Below are positions 17,844 to 25,782 of a stretch of DNA of 64,000 bases, in pieces. The stretch is taken from the NCBI GenBank assembly GCA_041392855.1, contig JAWKLD010000001.1, positions 1,784,001 to 1,848,000 on the forward strand, in the 5' to 3' direction. A program made the translations under genes and the position numbers. Every line of letters begins with the position of its first letter. Within the stretch, counting starts at the first letter, position 1. Below the pieces are notes generated by a model, which was not told the origin of the DNA, ran no database searches, and worked only from the letters and a program-made list of their open reading frames with translations. Source of the DNA: Flavipsychrobacter sp. Lineage in GTDB: Bacteria; Bacteroidota; Bacteroidia; Chitinophagales; Chitinophagaceae.

Positions 17844-19151
17844 ATGTACATACTACAAGACTTTATTACCAGCGCTTTAGTTATTGACGATAAGGCAGAC
17901 GAAGTTGCTGCACTTATAGAACATCTTGAAAAACAAGATATTTGGACTAAACATTACACACCTGAGAAGATAGCGCAACAGACGCACCCTTTTAACAACA
18001 GGAAACTGATATTCTTAGATTTATACCTTGACGATAGCAAGAAAAGCGTTGAGAATATTTCAATTATTAGAAAATATTTCAAAACAATAATAGGCGACAG
18101 CTATGGAACTTACGGCATTATCCTATGGACTAAACATGACAATCACTACAGTGAGTTTTGTGACAAAATATTTCAAAAAAACAATGAATTCACACACCCC
18201 TTATTTGTCATATCCTTAGACAAAAAAGAGTATTTAAAAAAAGGCAACTATGACTCCGTGTTGAATGATCTTGAAGTAAAATTAAAAGAAGATATCTCAT
18301 CCTCATTTTTTATAGAATGGAATAAATCTGTAAAAAGTGGTTCAGACAATACAATATGGAATTTATACAACTTGTTTGAAAACAATAAAGATAAAGACGC
18401 CTACTTGGAATCAATGTTATATAAGTTAGCCATTAACTATACTGGCATTCCAATAGATAGAGCAGAAGGTTATGATTTACAAAAAGACCTTATAAAATCT
18501 CTAATGGACACATTGCAATTTGAAATATCCAATAAATACAATAATGTAGAAAAACTTTTTACGGATGAGAAGAAGTATAAACTAGAATTAGATGAACAAA
18601 AAAAACCGACATTGTATTCTAACTTAAATTCCTTATTACTTTTAGACACACATAATCTATCTCAGGAGACGCCCATACCAGGAAATATTTACGAAATCAA
18701 AGACAAAGACTCACCTCTATTTATTACTCACATCGGTAAAAAAACTGCTAACATTGACCTTGATAGTAATGATAGCTATAAAACAGTTAAGAAGAGAAGA
18801 ATATGCATAGAAGTTACACCACCATGTGATTTTTCAAATAATAAAAAACAAGCTCAATCAAGAATAATTGGAGGTATACATTTGGACTACAATGAGAATG
18901 ATAAGAAATATTTCGAGGGGGAACGTTACTACAACTATCTATATCCTGTTTTCATTGATGGATTTGATAAGCCACAAAGGGTTATTTTTGATTTTTATAA
19001 ATTTCAAACTCTTAACGAAGAAGATTTAAAGAATTCTAATAAATACGAGATCATTCTTAAAGCAAAGGATAAACTTTTCGCGGATATACTACAAAAGTTT
19101 GCATCACACACAGCTCGCTTAGGCATAGCAATTTTAAACCCTAAATACTAA
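17844..19151 (+). CDS. Receiver-like protein partnered with the GHKL kinase
   Basis: 435 residues from the ATG 10 bp after the kinase stop; a longer in-frame start would overlap the kinase gene. The N-terminal ~120 residues look like a response-regulator receiver: acidic pair in 'ALVIDDKADEV', candidate phospho-Asp in 'LIFLDLYLDD', and 'IILWTKHDNH' in the position of the conserved Thr. The remaining ~300 residues match no family I recognise; they include 'CIEVTPPCDFSNNKKQAQS' with two Cys near residue 325. No DNA-binding domain is evident, so output may be enzymatic or by protein contact. Confidence 0.65.
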   Translation: MYILQDFITSALVIDDKADEVAALIEHLEKQDIWTKHYTPEKIAQQTHPFNNRKLIFLDLYLDDSKKSVENISIIRKYFKTIIGDSYGTYGIILWTKHDNHYSEFCDKIFQKNNEFTHPLFVISLDKKEYLKKGNYDSVLNDLEVKLKEDISSSFFIEWNKSVKSGSDNTIWNLYNLFENNKDKDAYLESMLYKLAINYTGIPIDRAEGYDLQKDLIKSLMDTLQFEISNKYNNVEKLFTDEKKYKLELDEQKKPTLYSNLNSLLLLDTHNLSQETPIPGNIYEIKDKDSPLFITHIGKKTANIDLDSNDSYKTVKKRRICIEVTPPCDFSNNKKQAQSRIIGGIHLDYNENDKKYFEGERYYNYLYPVFIDGFDKPQRVIFDFYKFQTLNEEDLKNSNKYEIILKAKDKLFADILQKFASHTARLGIAILNPKY

Positions 19152-19358
19152 CTACCCATCAATATCTCTCACCCCATTTTCTTTGAGCCAGTTAAAGAAG
19201 TCTTCGGGGTTGGTGGTTTCGTAGCGGATGATGTTGCGGTCTTTGAGGGAGATGAGAAACATGCCGTGCTTGTAGCTGAATGCCGATAGCTCTTCTACCC
19301 TGAAGGGAAACTCCTCTTTGTATAGCTGTGGTATGATCACCGTTCTTCTTGTTTTCAT
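19152..19358 (-). CDS. Small hypothetical protein divergent from an XRE regulator
   Basis: 68 residues from the internal ATG (MKTRRTVIIPQLYKEEF); the longer frame begins with an unlikely hydrophobic extension. The sequence 'FPFRVEELSAFSYKHGMFLISLKDRNIIRYETTNPEDFFNWLKENGVRDI' suggests a compact alpha/beta fold. Its stop abuts that of the receiver-like gene tail to tail. A -7-like TACCATTG (19375-19382) and the ACTCATCAGT repeats lie upstream, shared with the divergent regulator. Possibly regulated by that protein; function unknown. Confidence 0.55.
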   Translation of the reverse strand: MKTRRTVIIPQLYKEEFPFRVEELSAFSYKHGMFLISLKDRNIIRYETTNPEDFFNWLKENGVRDIDG

Positions 19359-19374
19359 GCAATGGAAATTTCTG

Positions 19375-19382
19375 CAATGGTA
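19375..19382 (-). promoter_or_regulatory. Candidate -7 element of the 19358 gene
   Basis: TACCATTG (minus strand), one mismatch to TAnnTTTG, 16 bp upstream of the start codon and 25 bp from the edge of the direct-repeat block. Confidence 0.4.
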
Positions 19383-19407
19383 GAAAAATTTGCTGGCAGA
19401 AAAAACC

Positions 19408-19463
19408 ACTCATCAGTTGCCTACTCATCAGTAACCCACTCATCAGTTTACATACTCATCAGT
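19408..19463. repeat. Four ACTCATCAGT direct repeats (iteron-like operator)
   Basis: ACTCATCAGT occurs at 19408, 19423, 19438 and 19454, with spacings of 15, 15 and 16 bp, all in the same orientation. The block lies 25 bp from a candidate -7 element on each side, centred between two divergent genes. Probable operator for the adjacent XRE protein or another regulator. Confidence 0.8.
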
Positions 19464-19488
19464 GGTTATTTATCGCAACGGTAGTATC

Positions 19489-19496
19489 TATTTTTG
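19489..19496 (+). promoter_or_regulatory. Candidate -7 element of the XRE regulator gene
   Basis: TATTTTTG, an exact TAnnTTTG match, 25 bp after the last ACTCATCAGT repeat and about 70 bp before the start codon. Confidence 0.5.
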
Positions 19497-19566
19497 TGGA
19501 AAGAAATTTATAGCTGTACGCATATACGTTGACGGCTTATTCACCGAGACTATTTAAGATTGCATC

Positions 19567-19797
19567 ATGAACAGAGAAGAGCTAAGGCAAGCACTCGGCA
19601 CCCGCATCAAAAACCTACGCAAGCAAAAAGGCTATACCAGCTACGAGGCCTTCGCCTACGAGCATGATATACACCGCGTGCAGTGGGGGCGCTACGAGCA
19701 AGGGCAAGACCTCTACCTCTCCACCCTAGTGCGCATCACCAAAGTGCTGGGCGTTTCCCTCACCGAGTTTTTCTCCGATGGTTTTGAAAATTTGTAA
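19567..19797 (+). CDS. XRE-family helix-turn-helix regulator
   Basis: 76 residues, essentially one HTH_3 domain: 'LGTRIKNLRKQKGYTSYEAFAYEHDIHRVQWGRYEQGQDLYLSTLVRITKVLGVSLTEFF', with the usual 'LRxxxG', recognition-helix 'xxRxxWGRYEQG' and 'LxxIxxxLGVSLxEFF' elements. No sensor domain. Upstream are four direct repeats between it and a divergent small gene, the usual layout for an autoregulator. GC-rich like the terminase. Likely a dimeric repressor; target not proven. Confidence 0.85.
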   Translation: MNREELRQALGTRIKNLRKQKGYTSYEAFAYEHDIHRVQWGRYEQGQDLYLSTLVRITKVLGVSLTEFFSDGFENL

Positions 19798-19812
19798 GAG
19801 TAGTGATGTCTA

Positions 19813-20058
19813 TTAGCTGTTCTTTTCTACTAAAGTCCAATAACCTCTAGGCTCACTTACAATAACATTATCATGTCTTAATAATTGGGCAGCCCAACGT
19901 ATATCATACTGCCAAGTATAATATTCTTTATCATCCATAGACAATTCTTCTCTTAAATAATTCAACCAAACATACCTACATACTTCCCAAATATGTGCAG
20001 AGCCATTGAAAGCATCTAAGGCTTCTAGTACATAGGTTGCCAATCTTACTCTATCCAT
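19813..20058 (-). CDS. Stand-alone winged-helix protein resembling the Mrr N-terminal domain
   Basis: 81 residues. The pattern 'GSAHIWEVCRYVW ... WQYDIRWAAQLLRHDNVIVSEPRGYWTLVEK' resembles the winged helix found at the N-terminus of Mrr-type restriction enzymes (helix, then 'IRWAxxxLRxxxxI', then a 'RGxWxL' wing). No nuclease domain is attached. It follows the Cys-rich lipoprotein gene by 8 bp on the same strand, so the two are probably co-transcribed. Could bind DNA; identification rests on pattern recognition only. Confidence 0.55.
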   Translation of the reverse strand: MDRVRLATYVLEALDAFNGSAHIWEVCRYVWLNYLREELSMDDKEYYTWQYDIRWAAQLLRHDNVIVSEPRGYWTLVEKNS

Positions 20059-20066
20059 ATTATTAA

Positions 20067-20270
20067 CTATTTACAGACCCCACAAGTACCACCATCTTTA
20101 CTACAGTGTTTACAGTATTTACAATTCTTACAAGCACTACAACTTTTAGTGCCCGAGCAAGTAGCATTTTCACTACAGCATGTTTGCGCTAAAACCTCTT
20201 CTTGTGGAGTGGATGATTGACAAGCACTAACAGTTAGCGCTAAGGCAAGAATTATTAGTAATACTTTCAT
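20067..20270 (-). CDS. Small cysteine-rich lipoprotein
   Basis: 67 residues from the ATG giving a lipoprotein signal (MKVLLIILALALTVSAC, lipobox VSAC). The mature peptide has many Cys in CxxC spacing: 'CCSENATCSGTKSCSACKNCKYCKHCSKDGGTCGVCK'-type arrangement from about residue 39 to the end. Such density suggests metal binding or disulphide clustering in the periplasm. Its promoter is of the recurring palindrome class. Longer in-frame starts lie upstream of that promoter's -7 element and are unlikely. Function unknown. Confidence 0.7.
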   Translation of the reverse strand: MKVLLIILALALTVSACQSSTPQEEVLAQTCCSENATCSGTKSCSACKNCKYCKHCSKDGGTCGVCK

Positions 20271-20288
20271 AAGGGGGTGCATTTCATA

Positions 20289-20333
20289 TAAAAGTACAAT
20301 ACATACATCCCCAAAAGGGGAGTGAAAACACCC
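20289..20333 (-). promoter_or_regulatory. Palindrome-type promoter of the Cys-rich lipoprotein gene
   Basis: On the minus strand GGGTGTTTTCACTC (20333-20320), 23 bp, then -7 TACTTTTA (20296-20289), 18 bp before the ATG. Confidence 0.65.
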
Positions 20334-20488
20334 ATTTTTAAATAGTAGCCCTACCAAGAATAAACCCTAGGTCTATAAAGACAATGTAGTATGGCACCAC
20401 AGCCATATCGTGTTTGTCCTACTGAGTGTAACGAAGTATCTGCCTAATCACTAAACAATAAAGAGATGTTTCACTATCGTTCAGCATG

Positions 20489-20551
20489 ACAAATAACTAT
20501 TACCCTATACACCCATTTCGTGAGACTGCTTCGTTCCTCGCAGTGACGAGA
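20489..20551. repeat. Intergenic direct repeat, copy 1
   Basis: About 63 bp, nearly the same as 20723-20785 (about five differences). The core has ACTGC and GCAGT arms that can form a hairpin, as in REP-like elements. The span 20271-20795 has no gene I can support. Confidence 0.75.
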
Positions 20552-20564
20552 AACAAATAAAGCT

Positions 20565-20648
20565 CGGCAGCACAGTAGCACCACAGCCATATAGCACTAC
20601 CACGAAAATTTAGCCGTCATAAAATTTTCGTAGTCTTTGGTGCTGCCG
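20565..20648. repeat. Nested imperfect palindrome (84 bp)
   Basis: Outer arms CGGCAGCAC (20565-20573) and GTGCTGCCG (20640-20648); inner arms ACGAAAATTT (20602-20611) and AAATTTTCGT (20622-20631). Lies between the two direct-repeat copies. No T run follows, so not a simple terminator. Confidence 0.7.
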
Positions 20649-20722
20649 GACGAGCAAAGAACGGAGAAGGGAAAACACTACTAACCATTAAGGAGATTTC
20701 TCACCCTAAAGGATTCGAAATA

Positions 20723-20785
20723 ACAAATAACTATTGAGCTATACACCCATTACGTGAGACTGCTTCGTTCCTCGCAGTGACGAGA
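20723..20785. repeat. Intergenic direct repeat, copy 2
   Basis: Second copy of the repeat at 20489-20551, offset by 234 bp, ending 10 bp before the stop codon of the hybrid kinase gene. Confidence 0.75.
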
Positions 20786-20795
20786 ATAAAAAAAA

Positions 20796-22742
20796 CTACT
20801 GCTCCTTAGCGTGCAGCACCTTGAGTAAGATGTTCAGCATTTGTTGTGGCACAAAAGGCTTGTTCAGTATATCATGCACATTCAGCTGTGCCAAGCGCTC
20901 TTTGGCCTCCTGCATTATATCTGCGGTAAACACCACTATATGCACCTTAGGGTAGCTACTGCGTATATGTGCCGCCAGCTGAAAGCCATCCATCTCGGGC
21001 ATGTGCAGGTCTACCAGTGCTATATCGTATTCTTTATTCGGCATTAGCTCCAGCGCTTGCACACCGTTGCTTGCCGTGTCGGGCTTTATGCCAAAATGCT
21101 CCAGCTGCTTGGTGGCTACCAGCGTGTTCACGGGGTTGTCTTCTACCAGTAGCAGGTTCATCTGCCCAAAGGCTTCTTTATGTTCTGTATGGCTGGTAAT
21201 GGTTCTGTCCTTGCCCTTAGCATCTTGCTTAGGCAAGTCTAGTGTCAGCTCAAACCAGAACTCCGTTCCCTCACCTTTTTTGCTTTTCATATGTATTGCA
21301 CCACCGCACAAGGCCACCAATCGTTTAACGATGGCTAGCCCCAGTCCCGTGCCCGATTGCTTACGGTTGTGTGCCTCCTGCACTTGCTGAAACTGGTCGA
21401 ACACACGCTTCTGATCTTCTTCTGATATACCAATACCCGTATCGCGAACGGAGAAACGAATACTTACTTTATCATCGGTTTGGTTCACTCGCCTTATACC
21501 TATATGCACGCCACCCTCTTCAGTAAATTTGATGGCATTGCTCACTAAGTTGTTCAGTATCTGCCCCAGTCGCACAGGGTCGGCCACTACGGCATTGGGC
21601 ACAAGATCGCCTACCTCTACTTCTAGTTGTATACCTCTATTGCCTGCAAATTCTTTGAACTGTAGTTTTATACTATCTGCCAGCTGACGAACGTTCACCA
21701 CATCCATGATCAGCTCCAGCTTGTCGCTTTCTATCTTGTTCAGATCCAGTATATCATTCACCAGCTCCAGTAGATGGTTGCTGGAGAATATCAAATTGTC
21801 CACCAGTTCTTTTTGCTCTTCTGTAGGGTTCAGCCCCAGCAGGTTGGCAATACCTATAATACCATTCAGTGGGGTGCGTATCTCATGGCTCATGATGGAG
21901 AGGAACTGTGTTTTGGCAAGTGCTGCAGCCTCTGCCTGTTCCTTAGCCAGTATTAGTTCTTGGCGAGACAACATCTTATCGGTTATATCGCGCACAGCGC
22001 CATGCAGTCTTACCGCCTTTCCATCTTCTACTATAGGCACACCAAATACATGAATGGTTTTACCTGTGGTAGTTTTTAGCACCGCCTCATAAGGGAGATG
22101 ATCTTCTATAGCCTTTGTTACCAGCTGCATCAGCTTTTGGTTGTCTTCCTTTATATATAGGCTTACTGCCACCTCATAGGTAATCGTAGACCCCAACGGT
22201 TTATCATAGATACGATAGGTCTCATCCGTCCAATACACTTCTCCTGTAGCTATGTTGAAATCCCAACCACCTGTGCTACTTATACGCTGGCTATCTTCCA
22301 TCAGCGAGTTGCTACGCTCTAGTTTAGCACGGGTCTCTGCAAGGGCACGCTCTTGTTTTACCTGTTCGGTCACTTCGCGCACCATGAGGATTATCCTAGT
22401 CTCCTCGGGATTGGTCGAGCGTTTGTATACATTGGCACGCACACGGTAGTGCTTGTCAACAGCAGGGTCTAAATGCCTGTAGCGTAGCTCCTGCTCCTGA
22501 GCACTATGCAACACTTTGTCTACCAGTGCTGTCATGGCAGGGGCAAGCGGTCCCATCACTTCGGGTATGGTCTTTTCTAAAAACTCGCTCTTGGGCATGA
22601 AGAGTACCGACTCATCGCGCACCCACACATCACGAAAGGTATAGGTGGCATCTAATGCAAAAACGATATCATCTAAAGAAGCAACGAGCGCCTTTAGATC
22701 TTCATGTTGTTTATTTTCAACAGTAGCGGAGTTGTTTGCCAT
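20796..22742 (-). CDS. Hybrid sensor histidine kinase / response regulator
   Basis: 648 residues from the ATG at MANNSATVENKQ (an in-frame start 23 codons earlier is less likely). No membrane segment. In order: two PAS-like domains, the second with a 'TGGWDFNIATGEVYWTDETYRIY' signature; a short coiled coil; HisKA with the phospho-acceptor His in 'FLSIMSHEIRTPLNGI'; HATPase_c with N-box 'NNLVSNAIKFTEEGG', 'DTGIGI' and 'GTGLGLAIV'; and a C-terminal receiver with 'LLLVEDNPVN' and phospho-Asp in 'IALVDLHMPEMDG'. A soluble hybrid kinase sensing an intracellular cue. No output regulator is adjacent. Confidence 0.92.
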   Translation of the reverse strand: MANNSATVENKQHEDLKALVASLDDIVFALDATYTFRDVWVRDESVLFMPKSEFLEKTIPEVMGPLAPAMTALVDKVLHSAQEQELRYRHLDPAVDKHYRVRANVYKRSTNPEETRIILMVREVTEQVKQERALAETRAKLERSNSLMEDSQRISSTGGWDFNIATGEVYWTDETYRIYDKPLGSTITYEVAVSLYIKEDNQKLMQLVTKAIEDHLPYEAVLKTTTGKTIHVFGVPIVEDGKAVRLHGAVRDITDKMLSRQELILAKEQAEAAALAKTQFLSIMSHEIRTPLNGIIGIANLLGLNPTEEQKELVDNLIFSSNHLLELVNDILDLNKIESDKLELIMDVVNVRQLADSIKLQFKEFAGNRGIQLEVEVGDLVPNAVVADPVRLGQILNNLVSNAIKFTEEGGVHIGIRRVNQTDDKVSIRFSVRDTGIGISEEDQKRVFDQFQQVQEAHNRKQSGTGLGLAIVKRLVALCGGAIHMKSKKGEGTEFWFELTLDLPKQDAKGKDRTITSHTEHKEAFGQMNLLLVEDNPVNTLVATKQLEHFGIKPDTASNGVQALELMPNKEYDIALVDLHMPEMDGFQLAAHIRSSYPKVHIVVFTADIMQEAKERLAQLNVHDILNKPFVPQQMLNILLKVLHAKEQ

Positions 22743-22961
22743 AGGCAGGTAGTTATCTCTTATGGGAAATGTTCCCTCTATACCTGCTAAAGTTACGTAT
22801 AGTCCTGACAATTAACAATTAAGAGCATAGGAGGCAAGAAATACTTCTACAAATATGCTTTTACTATATAAAGCTGCCTTTCATCAAGCTACTAAAAAGT
22901 GACTTGATGATTGTAAGTGTAGGAGAGAGTATAAATAATATAAACAAAAGTTTATATTATT

Positions 22962-22977
22962 TTGTACATTTGTACAA
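22962..22977. promoter_or_regulatory. 16-bp palindrome overlapping the promoter of the GHKL-nuclease gene
   Basis: TTGTACA-TT-TGTACAA, perfect 7-bp arms. It contains TACATTTG (22965-22972), an exact -7 consensus, 30 bp before the start codon. Looks like an operator at which a dimeric regulator would block transcription. Confidence 0.65.
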
Positions 22978-23002
22978 CACGGTGATAAAACCCTGTTTTA
23001 AC

Positions 23003-25042
23003 ATGAAAAATGTATATACATTTAGAGCTAAAATCGTTGAAAATCAAATGCAGATAGATATTGCAGGTAAGGTCAAAGAAAAGAAACTTGCTTACTCTCA
23101 TACTCTTTTGCCAGTTTATGAGGCTATTATTAACTCCATTCATGCAATAGAAGACGGCTGTAGTGAATCGAAAGGAAAAATTGAAATTCAACTTGTTCGA
23201 TCAAAACAACAAGATATCGACTATATTAATGAAGACACTCTCCCCCCTATTGTAGATTTTATTATACGTGACAATGGAGTTGGGTTTACAGAAAAAAACT
23301 ATGAATCTTTTAATTATGCCCACTCTACATATAAAGTAGATAGAGGAGGAAAAGGGATTGGGCGTATTACTTGGCTACGCGCTTTTACAAAAGCTGAAAT
23401 CGTTAGCGTCTATAACGAAAGCGACATCTTAAAACACCGCAAATTCACTTTTGCGCCTACACGTACAGGTATTGAGAATCATAAATGTGAAGATTTATCT
23501 AATAACCCAAAACGTTATACAGAAGTACGACTAAAAGGATTAAAACAAGACTATCAAAAATGGTGCAATAAGCAGATTGAAGATATAGCTATACGCATTA
23601 TAGAACACTGTTTTTCATACTTTCTTGATAAGGATAAGTGTCCCACTGTAGTAATAAAAGATGGAGACAAGCAAGTTGTTGTAAATGACTACTTTAACTT
23701 ATATACAAAGAATGCAGTTCAAAATAACAAACTAGAACTTAATAATAATTCATTTGACATACGAATTGTCAAACTTTATAGCCCCAAGGTGGATAATAAA
23801 ATTCACTATTCCGCTAATTCTAGAGAAGTATTTAGTGAAAAAATAAGCAATCTAATTCCAGAAATAGACAGTTTTATTTTAGATAATAATAACGAACCAT
23901 ACTCTATTGCTGTATACGTTTCAGGAAATTATCTAGACGACAATGTTAATGAAGAGCGTACAGAGATTGCCTTCGCTAAGAAAGAGTCCTTATTCCATAA
24001 TGACGTAAGGTTAGACGAACTTAATAATGCGGTTATAGATGTTGTAAAAAAACGTTTTTCTGATGTCATAGAAAACTTAAGCGAACAACGCCTAGAAAAA
24101 GTGCAAAAATTTGTACAGTCGCACCCAAGGTTTAGACATCTATTAAAATATCGTAACAATGCTATTAAAAAACTACCATCAACATTAACGGATAACAAAT
24201 TAGAAATAGAGCTTTTTAAACTTCAACAAGATCTGGAGATTGAAGTCTTAACGCAAGCAAAAGATGCAATATCAGAAATGAATGAATCTGATAATTATGA
24301 ATCTTTAAAAGAAAGATTTAATGGTTTATATAATAAAATTATTGAAGTTGGGAACTCAAAACTTGCAGAGTATGTTATCCATAGAAAGCTTGTTCTAGAA
24401 TTACTAGACACAAATCTAAAAAAACAAGGTGATGGCAAATATGTAACTGAAGATATTATTCATAAACTAATATTTCCATTAAAGAAAGTTTCTGATGACA
24501 TCTCATTTGAAGATCATAATTTATGGGTTATTGACGAACGCCTTGCCTTCCATAAATATCTTGCATCAGACATCCCTATGAATAAGATTGAGGAGATTGA
24601 GTCCAAATCTAAAGACCGCCCAGACATCTTAATCATGAATCACCCATTAGCTGTTACAGATAACCCTCACCCTTATTCGTCAATCATATTAGTAGAGTTT
24701 AAGAGACCAATGAGAGATGATTATAGTGATAAAGAAAACCCAATATCACAAATAAATAAATATTGTCGAGAAATCATATCTGAAAAAGGTGTTGACAAAG
24801 ACGGTAGACCTTTAAGCATAAAGAAAGACACTCCTATTTATGCTTATATAGTTTGTGACATCACTCCTAAATTAAGAGAGTTCGCTGATAGTGCAGGCTA
24901 TACACTACTCCCTGACAATAATGGATATTTCCATTATAATCCTAATTATAAACTATATACAGAAATAATAAGCTTTGACAAACTTATAGGTGATTCAAAA
25001 AAACGGAATCAAATACTTTTTGAAAAGCTATCTATCGAATGA
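23003..25042 (+). CDS. GHKL ATPase fused to a PD-(D/E)XK nuclease
   Basis: 679 residues from MKNVYTFRAKI; longer in-frame starts precede the promoter palindrome. The N-terminal domain is an Hsp90/MutL/MORC-like ATPase: E40-x3-N44 in 'YEAIINSIHAIED', 'DNGVGF' at 90-95, 'GGKGIGR' near 115. The central part is helical and charged. The C-terminal domain carries a nuclease core: D541 in 'DRPDILIMN' and E565-x-K567 in 'IILVEFKRP', followed by 'IYAYIVCD'. Cytoplasmic. GHKL-nuclease fusions are known among restriction-like systems, so an anti-phage role is likely but inferred. AT-rich compared with the flanks, single-gene unit. Confidence 0.75.
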   Translation: MKNVYTFRAKIVENQMQIDIAGKVKEKKLAYSHTLLPVYEAIINSIHAIEDGCSESKGKIEIQLVRSKQQDIDYINEDTLPPIVDFIIRDNGVGFTEKNYESFNYAHSTYKVDRGGKGIGRITWLRAFTKAEIVSVYNESDILKHRKFTFAPTRTGIENHKCEDLSNNPKRYTEVRLKGLKQDYQKWCNKQIEDIAIRIIEHCFSYFLDKDKCPTVVIKDGDKQVVVNDYFNLYTKNAVQNNKLELNNNSFDIRIVKLYSPKVDNKIHYSANSREVFSEKISNLIPEIDSFILDNNNEPYSIAVYVSGNYLDDNVNEERTEIAFAKKESLFHNDVRLDELNNAVIDVVKKRFSDVIENLSEQRLEKVQKFVQSHPRFRHLLKYRNNAIKKLPSTLTDNKLEIELFKLQQDLEIEVLTQAKDAISEMNESDNYESLKERFNGLYNKIIEVGNSKLAEYVIHRKLVLELLDTNLKKQGDGKYVTEDIIHKLIFPLKKVSDDISFEDHNLWVIDERLAFHKYLASDIPMNKIEEIESKSKDRPDILIMNHPLAVTDNPHPYSSIILVEFKRPMRDDYSDKENPISQINKYCREIISEKGVDKDGRPLSIKKDTPIYAYIVCDITPKLREFADSAGYTLLPDNNGYFHYNPNYKLYTEIISFDKLIGDSKKRNQILFEKLSIE

Positions 25043-25113
25043 TGGTTTAATATCTATATTCTGTCTTTTGTCTTGCTTAATTACACAATGCCATATATTA
25101 CTACCAAGAAAAT

Positions 25114-25145
25114 TTTGCTTGTCCTTGTTTCTTTGGACAAGCAAA
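25114..25145 (-). terminator. Hairpin ending the 25171 gene
   Basis: TTTGCTTGTCC (25114-25124) and GGACAAGCAAA (25135-25145) form a perfect 11-bp stem. On the minus strand it is followed by ATTTTCTT, a moderate T run. Confidence 0.6.
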
Positions 25146-25170
25146 GAAAAGAGAAACAATAACCTACAGG

Positions 25171-25677
25171 CTACTGATAGGTAGTTCCGTTATAGATCAG
25201 CGTATTGGCCTCTACCAGCAAATAGCTACCATTTTTAGGGCCCACAACACTCTTCCAGCTACACTGCGAGTCGCAGCCCCTACATTTTGCCCTGTTGTTC
25301 TCCACCCAGCTCACACAATCTCCGGGAGTAGGCTCACCTTGAGGGCATCCCGTACACACCACCTCGTCTATCTCTGCCATTAGCGATGGTGTTTCCCCAT
25401 TGTCAAAAGGTACCCACCATATTTTTGCGCCGGGCGTTCCACCCGTTACGCTTATCATACCGCCTGATATAGATACCGTAAGTGTGGGAGAGGTGACCAC
25501 AAAATCGTTGGTAGGTTGTAAACTCGTAGCTGCGGTTTGCACCGTCACCGTACTGGATGCACCTATAGTAACTGTTGCAGTAGCAGCAGTGGTTGCGCCT
25601 GTTTTGGCACGATACACCGTTTGTGCATTCATCGACAAGAAAGCTATTGAGAGAATAGCTGTTAGTAAAGTTTTCAT
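25171..25677 (-). CDS. Secreted protein of unknown function
   Basis: 168 residues with a signal peptide (MKTLLTAILSIAFLSMNAQ). The mature N-terminal part is Thr/Ala/Val-rich ('TGATTAATATVTIGASSTVTVQTAATS'-type low complexity). The C-terminal part has several Cys: 'VVCTGCPQGEPTPGDCVSWVENNRAKCRGCDSQCSWKSV'-like spacing around residues 108-147. No sorting domain or known family. Probably periplasmic or secreted and disulphide-bonded. Confidence 0.75.
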   Translation of the reverse strand: MKTLLTAILSIAFLSMNAQTVYRAKTGATTAATATVTIGASSTVTVQTAATSLQPTNDFVVTSPTLTVSISGGMISVTGGTPGAKIWWVPFDNGETPSLMAEIDEVVCTGCPQGEPTPGDCVSWVENNRAKCRGCDSQCSWKSVVGPKNGSYLLVEANTLIYNGTTYQ

Positions 25678-25753
25678 GGTTGTTGTTTTTTTACAGTGAA
25701 TAATATATAATATAAATATACCATTTATACGTAACTAAAAGTTACAGTAGGTA

Positions 25754-25782
25754 CAAAAAAAATGGCCGCCTCATTGGCGGCC
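25754..25782 (-). terminator. Orphan minus-strand terminator
   Basis: GGCCGCC-TCATT-GGCGGCC perfect stem with A9 on the plus strand, so a T run on the minus strand. No minus-strand gene lies upstream within 25785-26043. It sits in the leader region of the 25677 gene, so it could be an attenuator or end a small RNA. The rest of 25678-26043 shows no gene. Confidence 0.7.

Noticed and set aside
19408..19463. CRISPR-like short repeats
   Set aside because: The repeats are only 10 bp with 5-6 bp between them, too short for repeats and spacers, and no cas genes are present.
22904..23002. N-terminal extension of the GHKL-nuclease
   Set aside because: The extension would cover the promoter palindrome and has no resemblance to a GHKL N-terminus.
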